This document shows, one piece after another, positions 14,859 to 15,374 of a stretch of 15,374 nt of DNA. Position numbers and translations under genes: made by a program. A model generated the notes under the pieces. The model was not told the origin of the DNA and ran no database searches. It saw only the letters and a list, made by a program, of their open reading frames with translations. The stretch is from the NCBI GenBank assembly GCA_012512355.1, contig JAAZEI010000044.1:1-15374 (forward strand), given 5' to 3'. Position 1 is the stretch's first letter. Each line of letters starts with the position of its first letter. Source of the DNA: Clostridiales bacterium. Lineage in GTDB: Bacteria; Bacillota; Clostridia; Christensenellales; Aristaeellaceae.

Positions 14859-14891
14859 AAAAAGCGGGGATGCGATGTTGGGCATCCCCGC
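14859..14891 (-). terminator. Strong intrinsic terminator after the SH3-domain gene
   Basis: GCGGGGATGC (14864-14873) and GCATCCCCGC (14882-14891) are perfect 10-bp arms around an 8-nt loop. On the minus strand they are followed by TTTTTAATG. It begins 31 nt after the stop codon of the SH3-domain gene and separates it from the DUF4342/two-component unit. Confidence 0.9.
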
Positions 14892-14922
14892 AGACAAACT
14901 TACATTTCAGCGACTGAAGCTG

Positions 14923-15374
14923 TTATACACCCAGGCTTCTTCTGCTGACAAAACCTCTGGCAGGAAGACCTGTGCCTTCGAAGTTTTCTACTTCTACGTA
15001 AGCCCAGAAGTCATCCAGGTAGGCAAGGAGGTTAAAGGGACTGCCGCCTTCGAAGCGTTTGCTCAACTCTCTGTTTTCACTGACAATGGGGTCGTCCACG
15101 AACAGAGAAGCGGATACGTTGTTCTTGGCGATATAACTTAACTGCAAAGGCAGGGGAACGATGTCTTGGGGAATAGCGTCCATGGTTACGAAACCGATAC
15201 GGTACCCACCATTTGAGAGGCCATATCCAATCAAGGCCCAGCCATTTTCCTGGCCATACACCCTGATGGTACCTCCGCCAAGTGTGGCATTGCCAACACG
15301 GTAATTCCCTTCACCTGGTCCTGTATACATAGGATAGTCACCGGTGTTTGCTTGTGTTTCAACAAATTCCGGAA
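14923..15374 (-). CDS. Protein with two SH3-like domains, 5' end outside the window
   Basis: The frame is open at the right edge and ends with TAA at 14923, giving the last 150 residues of a longer protein. Two SH3b-like units are visible. The first begins near YPMYTGPGEGNYRVGNA and runs to YRIGFV, with the small-residue turn and a GWALIGY strand. The second runs from about ASLFVDDPIVSE to RGFVSRRSL, with WAYVEVEN as its core strand. Tandem SH3b units usually bind cell wall or occur as tails of secreted or surface proteins and peptidoglycan hydrolases. Any catalytic or signal part must lie outside the window. The internal ATG at 15330 is unlikely to be the true start, because coding continues upstream of it through in-frame residues such as FVETQANTGDYP. 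Confidence 0.75.
   Translation of the reverse strand, partial: PEFVETQANTGDYPMYTGPGEGNYRVGNATLGGGTIRVYGQENGWALIGYGLSNGGYRIGFVTMDAIPQDIVPLPLQLSYIAKNNVSASLFVDDPIVSENRELSKRFEGGSPFNLLAYLDDFWAYVEVENFEGTGLPARGFVSRRSLGV

Overview
The window reads as a piece of chromosome from an anaerobic Gram-positive-type bacterium, most likely a member of the Clostridia. The reasons are strong AAGGAGG-type ribosome binding sites, GTG/TTG starts behind good Shine-Dalgarno sites, a DUF4342-type UBA-like protein, a clostridial-style OmpR/HK pair, and a maltodextrin operon with no ATPase gene of its own. Base composition looks balanced. No species can be named from the sequence. Every supported gene lies on the minus strand, so transcription runs from high to low coordinates. 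No rRNA, tRNA, CRISPR array or insertion sequence was seen.

Layout in the direction of transcription. (1) 15374-14923: the 3' end of a gene for a protein with two SH3-like domains, closed by a strong hairpin terminator at 14859-14891. (2) 14781-12169: a probable three-gene unit with a small UBA-like membrane protein (DUF4342 type), an OmpR-family response regulator and its membrane histidine kinase, followed by a weak terminator. (3) 12168-11911: a 258-bp intergenic region with a good sigma-A type promoter, a perfect 11-bp tandem repeat, an 8-2-8 palindrome and a small hairpin ahead of malE. (4) 11910-2712: a compact maltodextrin/starch operon, malE, malF, malG, a secreted GH13 amylase, malQ and glgP. 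Several of these genes overlap by 4 nt. One intercistronic stem-loop lies between malE and malF. (5) 2541-1: a fusion of an MFS-like membrane region with a divergent PlsC-type acyltransferase. It shares one base with the next gene, a polytopic membrane protein cut by the window edge.

The operon forms a complete route. The exported amylase would cut starch or glycogen outside the cytoplasm, MalE would capture the maltodextrins and MalFG would import them. MalQ would then rearrange the chains and the phosphorylase would release glucose-1-phosphate. The missing part is the ABC ATPase, which is probably supplied from another locus (MsmX/MalK type). No LacI-type regulator is present; the nearest regulator is the two-component system directly upstream, and the 11-bp tandem repeat has the spacing expected for an OmpR/PhoB-type binding site. 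That link is an inference.

Most of the window is ordinary, well-recognised biology. Points that deserve a second look are the acyltransferase lacking the canonical Asp of HX4D, the extra four-helix N-terminus of MalG, the binding protein without a lipobox, and the malE promoter architecture. I did not find a clearly new system.
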